DNA from: a virus
Virus record (IMG/VR): IMGVR_UViG_3300020473_000003
Span: 1-40,895 of that record
Length of the DNA: 40,895 nt
Strand: one strand, 5' to 3'
Shown: positions 1 to 7,379 of the stretch, one piece after another
Numbering within the stretch: the stretch's first letter is position 1
Layout: every line of letters starts with the position of its first letter
Made by a program: the position numbers and the translations under genes
The notes under the pieces: model-generated
Databases searched by the model: none
The model's input: only the letters and a program-made list of their open reading frames with translations
What the model was told of the DNA's origin: nothing

Positions 1-77
1 CATTTTCTTGTCCTTTCAGTTTTGCTTGTTAGTAAAATTACCACTGCGGGCTCATGTCCCACGCGCTCTTCATTCCG
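1..77. repeat. Terminal direct repeat, left copy (assembly overlap)
   Basis: These 77 bases are identical to positions 40819-40895. An exact end-to-end repeat of 77 bases is what a de Bruijn assembler running at k=77 leaves on a circular contig, so I read it as an artefact showing circularity, not as a biological terminal repeat. It covers the last codons of the 96-aa gene ending at 38 and the ribosome-binding box and start of the small ORF that begins at 40821 (equivalent to position 3). Confidence 0.9.
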
Positions 78-328
78 TAGCGCAACTGTTCGCCGTCGAT
101 TATGTAAAGATAGTTGTCATTGTCGTCGTCGTCGGAGTCTTCGGCGCACTCGTCAGCTTGCTCGTCGTCCCCTAACTCGTCGACTATTTCCTCCCGAGTT
201 GCAACGGCGCTTACTTCGCACTCAAAAGGCCAGTTCTCTTGCTCCATGATTCGCACTTCTAAATCGCCGTCGCCGTCGCCAATGTAATCATTCAGTAAGT
301 CGCGGAGTTCTAAAATTGTTAAGCTCAT
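38..328 (-). CDS. Small acidic early protein (MSLTILELRDLL family)
   Basis: This 96-aa hypothetical protein opens with MSLTILELRDLLNDY followed by DLEVRI. That arrangement is common in small phage proteins of unknown function, in which a helix leads into a short strand. The second half is very acidic, with an EDSDDDDNDN run near residues 63-72, and it ends in an aromatic tail. The start is supported by GAAAGGAC 6 bases upstream of ATG. It is the second gene of the early operon, 44 bp after the 143-aa gene. The spacer on each side of it contains a related GTTAGTAAAA sequence next to the ribosome-binding box. Its last codons are repeated at the other end of the window because of the assembly overlap. 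I do not recognise a function. Confidence 0.8.
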   Translation of the reverse strand: MSLTILELRDLLNDYIGDGDGDLEVRIMEQENWPFECEVSAVATREEIVDELGDDEQADECAEDSDDDDNDNYLYIIDGEQLRYGMKSAWDMSPQW

Positions 329-372
329 AATCTTGTCCTTTCAAATTTAAGTGAGTTAGTAAAAGCTAGAGA

Positions 373-804
373 CTACTTTCCGTTGAACGGTTTCCAGTCT
401 TCATTTCCGAGAACGGCCAAGCTTATCTCTCGGCATAGCTCGTCGATCACTTCACAAAGATAACGATAATTCTCACAAGCGAATCGTTGCCGCCCGACTT
501 TTCTGTCGACGTCAAATAGCAAGTTCAGCAAGTCAATCCAGTAATTGAGACTCAACTCAACAGTCCAATAATCTAGCATTGAAGCACTTAAGTCATGCGC
601 TGCGCCGCGACTTGCGTCGGCGATGGCGTCGAGAATCAAGATTCCCCATTGATCACTTCGCCGCAAGTCGCTTTCGCTTTTCAAAACTGCTTCAATTACT
701 AACATGTAATAATTCTTGTCCATTGTTACTGAGACGGCATTGAAAAGTGAATCATCATCAAACGCGCTTGCAACTGCTTCGTAGTTTGCTTGTGAAATTG
801 ACAT
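373..804 (-). CDS. Hypothetical early protein, first gene of the early operon
   Basis: This 143-aa protein has no family I recognise. It appears mostly helical, with a hydrophobic and aromatic middle (YWTVELSLNYWIDLLNLLFDV around residues 80-100) and a C-terminal ENYRYLCEVIDELCREISLAVLG helix. I see no signal peptide or obvious catalytic motif. ATG at 804 is preceded by GAAAGGG at good spacing. It is the first coding sequence downstream of the dyad-rich control region and candidate promoter (868-896), so it is probably among the earliest proteins made. That position is typical of host-takeover or anti-defence proteins in phages, but nothing in the sequence proves such a role. Confidence 0.75.
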   Translation of the reverse strand: MSISQANYEAVASAFDDDSLFNAVSVTMDKNYYMLVIEAVLKSESDLRRSDQWGILILDAIADASRGAAHDLSASMLDYWTVELSLNYWIDLLNLLFDVDRKVGRQRFACENYRYLCEVIDELCREISLAVLGNEDWKPFNGK

Positions 805-867
805 TATGTCGGCCCTTTCAAAATGAGAAACGTGAAAGCGTTGAACTGTTGTTCAACTGACTTATCC

Positions 868-896
868 ATTAGACACAATACGTGTACGCTACGCAA
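868..896 (-). promoter_or_regulatory. Candidate sigma70-type promoter for the early operon
   Basis: On the minus strand TTGCGT (891-896) is followed by exactly 17 bp and then TCTAAT (868-873), a 5/6 match to the -10 consensus. Transcription would start near 861, just before the GTTGAAC dyad (840-857), which would then lie in the leader as an operator or hairpin, about 35 nt upstream of the ribosome-binding box of the gene at 804. The -35 box matches at only 3/6 positions, so this is a candidate only. Confidence 0.4.
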
Positions 897-1016
897 GAGC
901 AATCCAGAGCAATTTGAGTCTATAAAACAAGAGGTTTTATAACTTTTCAAGCAGTGTATAGAAGGAACTTTTTGTTCCGAGACTTTTCCATTCAGCGCAA
1001 GAATTCGCTGCTTAAC

Positions 1017-1081
1017 TGCTATTGACAAGACAAGATGAAAACGCTAGTCGGATCCGACTTGTTTTTTTGTCTGCTATTGAC
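1017..1081. promoter_or_regulatory. Two copies of a shared 10-bp motif (TGCTATTGAC)
   Basis: The motif TGCTATTGAC occurs at 1017-1026 and 1072-1081, on either side of the terminator-like palindrome. A third copy is at 22733-22742 in the other large non-coding region. In the direction of transcription it reads GTCAATAGCA. Finding all copies in the two main control regions suggests a binding site for a phage or host regulator. Confidence 0.45.
1046..1059. terminator. Terminator-like palindrome at the late/early boundary
   Basis: AGTCGGATCCGACT is a perfect 14-bp palindrome. On the plus strand a TGTTTTTTT run follows. On the minus strand, the direction of the genes, it is preceded by an A-run and followed by AGCGTTTTC. 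It lies about 40 bp after the stop of the GNAT gene and would separate the late operon from the early operon. The stronger T-tract is on the strand that carries no genes, so minus-strand efficiency is uncertain; it may be bidirectional. Confidence 0.5.
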
Positions 1082-1098
1082 TAGCTTCGGCCGGTATG

Positions 1099-1656
1099 CT
1101 ACCCGGCAGGACTTCTCGGCATCCGCTGGACTGAAGTGTAGCGGTTACCCTTGCGTTCCACTTCCAGTCCCATGCTCTTGCATAGCGACAACGCCACTGG
1201 GTAGCGGTCGGCAGGCAGTGCTCGCAAAATAAAGCCAAGACGATCACCGGCCGAAGATGCCAGAGCAAACATTGCACGAGCCAGCCCTCGGCGACGATGG
1301 TCTGGCCCTACGAACAATAACTGGAAATACAAGTCCTTTGGGCAACCGATGTTTTTCGATCCGTCGGGCCCGACTCTCACGGACCTACTTCTTAATATCA
1401 TAAAGCCCACTTTGGCTCCGCTGTGCTTTAACAGGACCAAAGTGGACTTGGGGACGACTTTCAGGAACTCTTCCGGCTCTCGTTCCCTCCAATAGCCTTT
1501 CTGGGTTCTCGTGCAGTCACTCAACCACTGCGCCATTTCCGCATCGATTTCACGAGCAACTTCCGCACTGTATCCGTCGGGAAGGCTACAGCCGCCCTCA
1601 CTGATTATATCCGCAACGGCTTCCCTTATTGCTTGGTTTCTTTTTGTCGCTGTCAT
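1099..1656 (-). CDS. GNAT family N-acetyltransferase
   Basis: This 185-aa protein is predicted to transfer an acyl group from acyl-CoA to an unknown acceptor. The GNAT core is visible. Beta strands VLLKHSGAKVGFMIL (74-88) and LYFQLLFVGP (109-118) lead into the acyl-CoA loop R121-R-R-G-L-A126, the RxxGxG/A motif. It ends with the usual late segment ALSLCKSMGLEVERKGNRY (155-173). Residues 1-70 are an extra helical region. ATG has AGGAGG 9 bases upstream. It is the last gene of the late operon, after the tail proteins, so it could modify virion or host proteins late in infection. It is a free-standing GNAT, unlike the one fused to a hydroxylase at 33991-35202. Confidence 0.8.
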   Translation of the reverse strand: MTATKRNQAIREAVADIISEGGCSLPDGYSAEVAREIDAEMAQWLSDCTRTQKGYWREREPEEFLKVVPKSTLVLLKHSGAKVGFMILRSRSVRVGPDGSKNIGCPKDLYFQLLFVGPDHRRRGLARAMFALASSAGDRLGFILRALPADRYPVALSLCKSMGLEVERKGNRYTSVQRMPRSPAG

Positions 1657-1670
1657 TTCGCAGATTCCTC

Positions 1671-1958
1671 CTAGTCTAAAGATTCCGCCGTGCCGCCTTC
1701 AGGGGCTGGGACTTCAGTTATGTAAGGATTGAGAGGCAACGCCATAAGATTGTAGTTATTAAACTCAGTTGTTGCAAAGCCCCCGGGTTTGGGGCGAGAA
1801 GCTCGCACGTTGTTGCTGACGGTTTCGCCGCGATAATTGATCCGGTCAACATGCTCGTGCCGCTTTCTCGCCAGAAAATCACGGTACTCATCCCACTCGG
1901 GCGTGCCTTCTTTCAGTAGTACCAGACGCTCACGCGGGACTTTGTAGAATATGCTCAT
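1671..1958 (-). CDS. Hypothetical small protein after the dockerin tail protein
   Basis: This 95-aa protein begins MSIFYKVPRERLVLLKEGTPEWDEYRDFLARKRHEH, a charged helical region, and continues into a Pro/Gly-rich C-terminus. I do not recognise a family. Its ATG overlaps the stop of the dockerin gene as ATGA and has CAGGAG 6 bases upstream, so it is translationally coupled and is probably a partner or accessory of the tail protein. No membrane segment is seen. Confidence 0.7.
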   Translation of the reverse strand: MSIFYKVPRERLVLLKEGTPEWDEYRDFLARKRHEHVDRINYRGETVSNNVRASRPKPGGFATTEFNNYNLMALPLNPYITEVPAPEGGTAESLD

Positions 1959-4825
1959 GACTGCTCCTGTTTGTTTTCCCCTGGGTGTGTTTCACTAGGC
2001 TGGTCCAACTCGTTTATACGATCGTTAATTATAGTGTAATCGGCAGCGTCAACGACCCCGTCCTGGTTGGCGTCGCCAGGGAGACCGGCATTGTGAGGTC
2101 CGGGACCTTCATTGCCGAACCCTTCCTGCCAACTGCCCGTGTCTGCGCCTGCGCCTGAGTGCGGGTTTACGGGGACGGATATGCCCGCTTCTTCCAGTGT
2201 CTTCTCAGACACCCACACTTCAGGGTCCAAGTCCACGTTGCCCGGCCCCAACTGCGATTCATGGAGCGGCACGTCATCTCCAGTCCACCGGCGCGTCTTC
2301 ATTACCTCGCAGTTGCCTGCTGGGCCAGTTGGGTCCCATCGCCATACATAATGATTGCTCATGTGGATATAAATGCACTTGTCCACGCCTTCGGTTGCGT
2401 TCACGGGGTAGGACGTAGGATCCATGGCGTGCTTGTAGACCGGGTCCAGCCTGTCCCCCGCAATCTGTTCGGTCGTCTTGAATACAAAGTCGTCTTGCAA
2501 CGACCACCCACCTCCGCCCTGGTCGCCTTGTGACAACGACCAGATAAAGCCGTAGTGCAGTGCTGTATTGGAATTTGAGTTCTGGTCAGAGTCGTACGCC
2601 GTTCCGTCCCATGTGCTCTGTAGAGTATTGTCGTCCCCGTGCGTAATCGGCGAACGGTGCTTAACCTGCGCGTGATAGTAGCCGTAATAAGTGTCCGGGT
2701 CAATATAGTCCGCCGTTAGTCGTTCGTGCGGAACATCTACAGGCTGCCACACTTCCACCACTAATGTCATGAAAGCTGACGACGATTCGTGGTCAATATA
2801 CATATACCCCGTGCCGGGCTTGAAGTACTCCTCCATGTCTATATCATCGATCACTGCCTGAGCGCCTGCTGGTCCGCTTTGACTAAACCAAAAGCTTTCA
2901 TATTCCCGCCCTTCTTCAGTGTAGTCCCAATGCTCCACCGGCTTGTGTGATACATCCTTCCAACTCCACTCCTCGCCCTGCGGCAGTAGATTGTCGCGAA
3001 GATACTGGAGCGCGGGATCGTCCAGTAGCGCACTGCTTCCCGACGTGCCTCTTGGCGAAATGGACTGAGACGGCGAGCCCGGGGACCATCCGAGGTCTTT
3101 CAGACCTGTAGAGGTATACGAATGGCCCGCATCGTAGCTGCCAGCAAACGTTGGGCCTATTGGCTGCGACGTGAACCGCCCTATATACACAGGCGCTTCT
3201 AGCTTGCTCGAATAACAAAGAACGCCTCTTGGCTGAAAGACAGCCGTCCCTATGACTTCCTCTTCGTGTTTCCTGAGACCTCTCGCCCGCTCTCCCTCAA
3301 CCCAGACCCACCTGTCCGGGTCGTCATGGCCAAACATCCCAGCAGTGCGTCCAAACCAGTCGGTATCGTCCCAGTAACCATCTCTATGTATCTTGTGATC
3401 GCCAGGGGCGATTGGGGTCCATGTTGTCAAAGTAATTTCCACTTCCGATTCTATTTGCGGCAACGCCGCTACCACTTCGCTATTGGCGCAGATGAAGCCC
3501 GCCGTGGTGTTGGCACTGTAGAGCCAGTCGTTCTGGATATGGTCAGCCCAAGGAAATTTACTCGGAACCCGTTCGTCTGCGTACATAGATGCCGAGGTGG
3601 CGTGCTCGGGATGCTCCGGGTCCGACTCCAGAACCCGCTGAAGCATCAACGGTTTGGCATCACACAGCCAATATGCCACGCCGTCGCCTAAGCACCAAGA
3701 TGGAGCCAAGTGGTACTGCCGCTCAGCGTCCTGATCGCCGGGAACTCCGAGCGGGCCTGAATGAAAGCGATAGATAAACGATGCAAAAAAGCAGTCCTGC
3801 ACGGCATTCCGACCCATCGACTCGCCATTGGCGCCGAACAACTCTATGCCTCCGTGATACGTGGGGGCTTGCCATACCACCTTGCCGTAGATATTCCCCT
3901 CGTCACCTGGCTGCAATTCTACCCATTCTCCTTGCGAGTTGTATCCCCACTTTTCGACAAACGGAGCATAAAGAGGGCCGGGAGGAGAAGACGTCATATA
4001 CCAAAACGGCCTGCCGAAAATAAGCCCGCCTTGTTTTGTTTTGCGAACCCGCATCGGCACTGTCCTGTAGATCGAGCCGAACACCTGAAGGTTGTTCAGT
4101 GTCGCCCGCGTATACTGGTGATAGGCGTCATGCCGTTGCTCATAATTCTCCTTGCTCAACTGGAAGCTCTCATGAAGGCCAGGGAATGCCACCCATTGGT
4201 CCTTGAACCGCTGCTTGGTTATGTCGTAAAAAATCGCATAAGGCCTGCCCATGTAGCCGTATTCCGATTGCATCTCCAGCGGCAAACCTTCGGAGGCATG
4301 TCCGTCGTCAACGGCGATTATATAACAAATCACCCAGTGCCCGTTGTCCTCTCGTATCAAGCCCGCGCATCCGTAGCACCATCGGTAAAACTGCTTCGAG
4401 AACTGATACTTTTCCGGCAAGCGGGCCGCCTCGTCTAGGCTTTCCACTAAGCTGAATGGATTATAATACTCTGCTGCTCCGAGTGTCCCGCCAGTCTGCC
4501 AGGGCATCACGTATAAGTTTGGAGGCACGTAAGCCTCGTAGCCCAATACGGTGCCCGGCATCTTTTCAAACAACGTCTGGACTGCATTGGCATTTGCCGA
4601 CCAATGGTCGTAGTTATAATCGGGCGAGACGCGCAGCAGGTCGTCAATGAAATCCCTACTGACTTGCAATCTCGCCTGCCAGTCTGCCTCAGTAAAATAT
4701 TGGCCGCCAACATGCTGCCTCTCCGTCAAGTAGGTCCCAGCTTCTGTCGGGGCGTGCGCCCAGTACTCCTGTGCCGCAAGCCGTATTCGCTCGGCATTAC
4801 TTGGCGTACCCCGATCCTCTGCCAT
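1955..4825 (-). CDS. Large tail/adsorption protein with C-terminal dockerin-type repeat
   Basis: This 956-aa protein is the largest in the genome. It lies at the end of the tail-tip and fibre genes, so it is most likely a virion tail or receptor-binding component (inference). Most of the sequence is aromatic- and Gly-rich without a family I recognise; it has no Cys-rich or coiled-coil region. The C-terminus carries one dockerin-type Ca-binding half-repeat at residues 917-939 (GDANQDGVVDAADYTIIND). The Asp/Asn positions of the DxNxDGxVDxxD loop are intact. A complete cellulosomal dockerin has two such repeats; here there is one, as is usual in planctomycete surface proteins. It is followed by a 17-residue polar tail. 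ATG has GGGAGGG upstream. There is no signal peptide, as expected for a virion protein. Confidence 0.75.
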   Translation of the reverse strand: MAEDRGTPSNAERIRLAAQEYWAHAPTEAGTYLTERQHVGGQYFTEADWQARLQVSRDFIDDLLRVSPDYNYDHWSANANAVQTLFEKMPGTVLGYEAYVPPNLYVMPWQTGGTLGAAEYYNPFSLVESLDEAARLPEKYQFSKQFYRWCYGCAGLIREDNGHWVICYIIAVDDGHASEGLPLEMQSEYGYMGRPYAIFYDITKQRFKDQWVAFPGLHESFQLSKENYEQRHDAYHQYTRATLNNLQVFGSIYRTVPMRVRKTKQGGLIFGRPFWYMTSSPPGPLYAPFVEKWGYNSQGEWVELQPGDEGNIYGKVVWQAPTYHGGIELFGANGESMGRNAVQDCFFASFIYRFHSGPLGVPGDQDAERQYHLAPSWCLGDGVAYWLCDAKPLMLQRVLESDPEHPEHATSASMYADERVPSKFPWADHIQNDWLYSANTTAGFICANSEVVAALPQIESEVEITLTTWTPIAPGDHKIHRDGYWDDTDWFGRTAGMFGHDDPDRWVWVEGERARGLRKHEEEVIGTAVFQPRGVLCYSSKLEAPVYIGRFTSQPIGPTFAGSYDAGHSYTSTGLKDLGWSPGSPSQSISPRGTSGSSALLDDPALQYLRDNLLPQGEEWSWKDVSHKPVEHWDYTEEGREYESFWFSQSGPAGAQAVIDDIDMEEYFKPGTGYMYIDHESSSAFMTLVVEVWQPVDVPHERLTADYIDPDTYYGYYHAQVKHRSPITHGDDNTLQSTWDGTAYDSDQNSNSNTALHYGFIWSLSQGDQGGGGWSLQDDFVFKTTEQIAGDRLDPVYKHAMDPTSYPVNATEGVDKCIYIHMSNHYVWRWDPTGPAGNCEVMKTRRWTGDDVPLHESQLGPGNVDLDPEVWVSEKTLEEAGISVPVNPHSGAGADTGSWQEGFGNEGPGPHNAGLPGDANQDGVVDAADYTIINDRINELDQPSETHPGENKQEQS

Positions 4826-4858
4826 TACGCCCTCCCTGCCGGTTGGCTGCGAATGTGA

Positions 4859-5167
4859 CTAGTGACCGGGCTTGTATTCGTGGTAAAATCCATGTGCCAT
4901 TTCCGCTTTGTCGCCACCGATATAACTAGGGGCGATTCCTTTTTCCGTGAAGTAATCGACGTCACCCCATGTGTTTACGTGTATCATCCATTCCGGCTGG
5001 ACCTGCACTGTTTCAAAGTTGAACGACGTGGTCTTTGCCATAGTCTGATAAGGGGGCACGCCCACTATCGTCGCCCCGGTGTACTCAACATCGTCCAGCA
5101 CCCATAGAGCTTGGCTCCCGAACACAGTCGGCTTGCAGCAGGTGCAGCCTGGGCTATTCTTTTTCAT
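4859..5167 (-). CDS. Small tail-region protein with N-terminal CxCC motif
   Basis: This 102-aa hypothetical protein begins MKKNSPGCTCCKP, so it has three Cys within four residues (CTCC at 8-11). A beta-rich region (DDVEYTGATIVGVPPY, FNFETVQVQPEWMIHV) follows. The Cys cluster could bind a metal or form disulfides in the virion. ATG is preceded by GGTGGAG. It lies between two structural genes of the same operon, so it is probably a minor tail protein. The function is unknown. Confidence 0.7.
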   Translation of the reverse strand: MKKNSPGCTCCKPTVFGSQALWVLDDVEYTGATIVGVPPYQTMAKTTSFNFETVQVQPEWMIHVNTWGDVDYFTEKGIAPSYIGGDKAEMAHGFYHEYKPGH

Positions 5168-5174
5168 GCTCCAC

Positions 5175-5684
5175 CTAGTCGCACGGTTCTACGTCAACGA
5201 TTGTAATGTAGTCTCCGCTATCCATTGGGAAACGCTTCCCTTGCAGCAACTGGCCGCGATGGACAGGCGCGGGCACCATGTTGTACCAAGTTTCTACTCT
5301 TGGGGACGCGCCGTCGTATACCCCTTGAGCCCGCAGGCCCGGGTTCTTGCTGTCGTCTTTTCCCGCAGCACCCCAAAACAACTGTACAGCCTGAACCTTG
5401 CCCGCGCCAAGAATGTAAGACGGGGCATCGGGCGGCCTGTCCGTTCCGGGGTTGTAATTTTCTTCGCTGAACTGCGACACCTCTCCGTGCGACTTTACTT
5501 CGCAGGCACTGATATCCTCCATGGCTACCCCCAGCACTCCGACGAACTGCGACTTGCCCTGACGAGGCTGCTTTCTAGGGGGCTTCCTTCGCATTGGGTC
5601 GCTAGCCATCATCCGGAGGACAATATCTTCAATTGCCCGGGCTGACCTCGCATTGAAAACAATAGCTTTACCAGAGTCGCTCAT
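5175..5684 (-). CDS. Hypothetical tail-region protein
   Basis: This 169-aa protein has a basic stretch at residues 30-43 (PMRRKPPRKQPRQGK) followed by a beta-rich domain (FVGVLGVAMEDIS, VQAVQLFWGAAG, DYITIVDVEPCD). The N-terminal half resembles small accessory proteins that precede adsorption proteins, but I recognise no family. Its ATG overlaps the stop of the 467-aa solenoid protein by 4 bp, indicating coupled translation, and 7 bp separate it from the next gene. Confidence 0.7.
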   Translation of the reverse strand: MSDSGKAIVFNARSARAIEDIVLRMMASDPMRRKPPRKQPRQGKSQFVGVLGVAMEDISACEVKSHGEVSQFSEENYNPGTDRPPDAPSYILGAGKVQAVQLFWGAAGKDDSKNPGLRAQGVYDGASPRVETWYNMVPAPVHRGQLLQGKRFPMDSGDYITIVDVEPCD

Positions 5685-7084
5685 GGGTCATTTGCCAATT
5701 TGGTTATGGTTATGTTTTTCCCTAGATCCAAGGTAACCTCTGCTATGGAGCACCCAACCAGGTCGATGCCATTTGTTGCGTGCCATTGGACGAGTCTCTG
5801 AGGGTCGAAAACCCTGGCGCCTTTTGTCATTTGCACCACGGTCGGGTAGCTTGTCCATGTTATCTGCCCTACGGCGCGGGCAAACGACAGTGTGCCACTT
5901 AGATATATGGTCCCGACAAGACCATTTGTCGCCCCCGTTCCGCTAAAGTAGCAGACACCAGGGGCAAATACTTTTAGGTGTGTCGTCTGCGTGGCACCTT
6001 GCATCATCTCGCACACTCCGCCCAGTACCGTTATTGTGGCGCCCGTTAGTGTTGCTGTGTCAATCTGCAAATTACCTCCGTTTTGAGTAATCTTCGGCGT
6101 ACCGCCAGTTACCGACGCTGCCGGGCCTATATAAACGTCAGCACCTGGGCCGATGTCTATATTGGTATACATTCCCGTATCCGTACTGACGTCCGGGCTG
6201 AGCGCAACAGACCCTCCGTGGACGCAAACATCCGAGTTCGCCACGCTGTCATCTGGGTCAAAATGGACAACATGACGCTCCCCAACCAACGGAGTTCCTG
6301 TCTTGTGCACTGTAAGCTTGGACGCAAACTCGTCCTGCTTGATCCCGATAAACTTCGCTCCCGCGCCTCGGCCTTCACCAATGACAAACACGGAAGACGA
6401 AGGGTCGCCTGACTCGTCTGAAAATGTCGCAAGTCGACGACGGTACTCGGCGTACCATTCCTTTTCCGGTTGCAAGCGGCTCGTTTCCGGGTCGTGTCTA
6501 TTGATCGCAGGCAGTCCAAGTCTAAAGCCCGAGAACCCCTGGGTGACGTGCAACTCCTGCAACGAAAGGTTTCCCATCGGCAGGCCGTAAAGACAGGACG
6601 CCCGTGCTCTATGGTCAAAGTAAACAATATCGTTATTGGCAGGGACGCTCCCGCTAGACCAGTTTTCTGCGTTGTTCCAGAACCACTTGCCTGTTGCTGC
6701 CTGGGTTTCGCCGAGCGTTGTAGTGCCTCCGCTGGCTGATAGGGTTATCTGCGCCTCAACACCGGGCTTGCCTTTGACCGTGACTACGGAGCCCGTGCCG
6801 GGGTAGGTCGCTTCAAACTCTGTTAATTCCGGAACCTCTTGCCCGCCAAGAGTCCTCCATTCATCGTCCAGTAAATTGTCATCGTGCGCGGTTGCATTTA
6901 TCATTCGGTAGATTTTATCTGCAACATTCGCCGTCGTAAGCCCGTCCGTGCCGAGTGTCAGTCTAGGCCCCTTGCCGTTCACAAGGACCTCCACATAGTT
7001 ATATTGTGCCCATGACCCGCTGACAGTAATGGTCATGATTTCGCTTTTTTGCGCAGCACTACCTAGCCAATATATCGTTGCCAT
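5681..7084 (-). CDS. Beta-solenoid-like tail protein (MATIY paralogue 2)
   Basis: This 467-aa protein is a predicted tail fibre or tail-tip component. The first part (about residues 15-115) reads like an immunoglobulin- or beta-sandwich-type domain with VTVSG and VKGKPGVEAQITLSASGGTT segments. Then comes FWNNAENWSSGSVPANNDIVYFD (about 131-153), a motif familiar from autotransporter-like planctomycete secreted proteins. The rest is repetitive short strands with GGxxxL/TLTGATITVLGG patterns typical of a right-handed beta-solenoid. It shares the N-terminal MATIY and the underlying 14 bases with the 434-aa protein at 7380-8684. ATG has GGAGCG upstream and overlaps the preceding gene by 26 bp. Confidence 0.75.
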   Translation of the reverse strand: MATIYWLGSAAQKSEIMTITVSGSWAQYNYVEVLVNGKGPRLTLGTDGLTTANVADKIYRMINATAHDDNLLDDEWRTLGGQEVPELTEFEATYPGTGSVVTVKGKPGVEAQITLSASGGTTTLGETQAATGKWFWNNAENWSSGSVPANNDIVYFDHRARASCLYGLPMGNLSLQELHVTQGFSGFRLGLPAINRHDPETSRLQPEKEWYAEYRRRLATFSDESGDPSSSVFVIGEGRGAGAKFIGIKQDEFASKLTVHKTGTPLVGERHVVHFDPDDSVANSDVCVHGGSVALSPDVSTDTGMYTNIDIGPGADVYIGPAASVTGGTPKITQNGGNLQIDTATLTGATITVLGGVCEMMQGATQTTHLKVFAPGVCYFSGTGATNGLVGTIYLSGTLSFARAVGQITWTSYPTVVQMTKGARVFDPQRLVQWHATNGIDLVGCSIAEVTLDLGKNITITKLANDP

Positions 7085-7379
7085 CTAGTTCGCTCCTATT
7101 TATGATCTCGGTGACAGCCGCAACAGTCTTGTTGGACAGGATCACCTTTTTAGTTCCTCGGCTATGAATTACGGTCATAACCACGTTGTTGTTTACGTCG
7201 GTCGTCAAGGCGAGGACTTGCTCGGGTCTTACTGCGAATGTGCTCGCCGACAGTGCGGCAACATTATCCTGCAACAAAGTTGCGAGCCCCGCAACTTTCG
7301 GGCTCCCGGCAAGGTGCAGTTCGTCGCTTCCATGCTCAGACGCGGTTGCGCCGTGTAAGTGTATCTCCTTGTCAGCCAT
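7059..7379 (-). CDS. Small structural protein paired with a solenoid protein
   Basis: This 106-aa protein has a His-rich start (KEIHLHGATASEHGSDELHLAG). Its C-terminal part NNNVVMTVIHSRGTKKVILSNKTVAAVTEIINR resembles residues 24-61 of the 64-aa protein at 8996-9190. Each of the two small proteins lies upstream of a large beta-solenoid protein, which suggests a duplicated module. Its stop overlaps the next gene by 26 bp. It is probably a minor virion protein or an assembly partner (inference). Confidence 0.7.
   Translation of the reverse strand: MADKEIHLHGATASEHGSDELHLAGSPKVAGLATLLQDNVAALSASTFAVRPEQVLALTTDVNNNVVMTVIHSRGTKKVILSNKTVAAVTEIINRSELDGNDILAR

Larger units (their letters stand above)
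805..1098 (-). promoter_or_regulatory. Early control region with clustered dyads
   Basis: This 294-bp non-coding interval lies between the end of the late operon (1099) and the first early gene (804). Inverted repeats seen directly are: GTTGAAC/GTTCAAC with a 4-nt loop (840-857); TATAAAAC/GTTTTATA with a 5-nt centre (921-941); GGAAC/GTTCC with a T5 loop (964-978); CAGCG/CGCTG with an 8-nt loop (993-1010); and a perfect 14-bp palindrome (1046-1059). Two copies of TGCTATTGAC sit at 1017-1026 and 1072-1081. The density of dyads suggests operators plus a terminator. A 74-codon TTG-start ORF across it (804-1028) lacks a ribosome-binding site and is ignored. Confidence 0.7.

Noticed and set aside
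804-1028. 74-codon minus-strand ORF starting with TTG
   Set aside because: It has no ribosome-binding site, lies across operator-like dyads and the candidate promoter, and has no convincing protein pattern.
3761-4438. 225-aa ORF on the plus strand
   Set aside because: It lies fully antisense to the 956-aa tail protein, has no ribosome-binding site and low protein-like quality; it mirrors the codon bias of the real gene.
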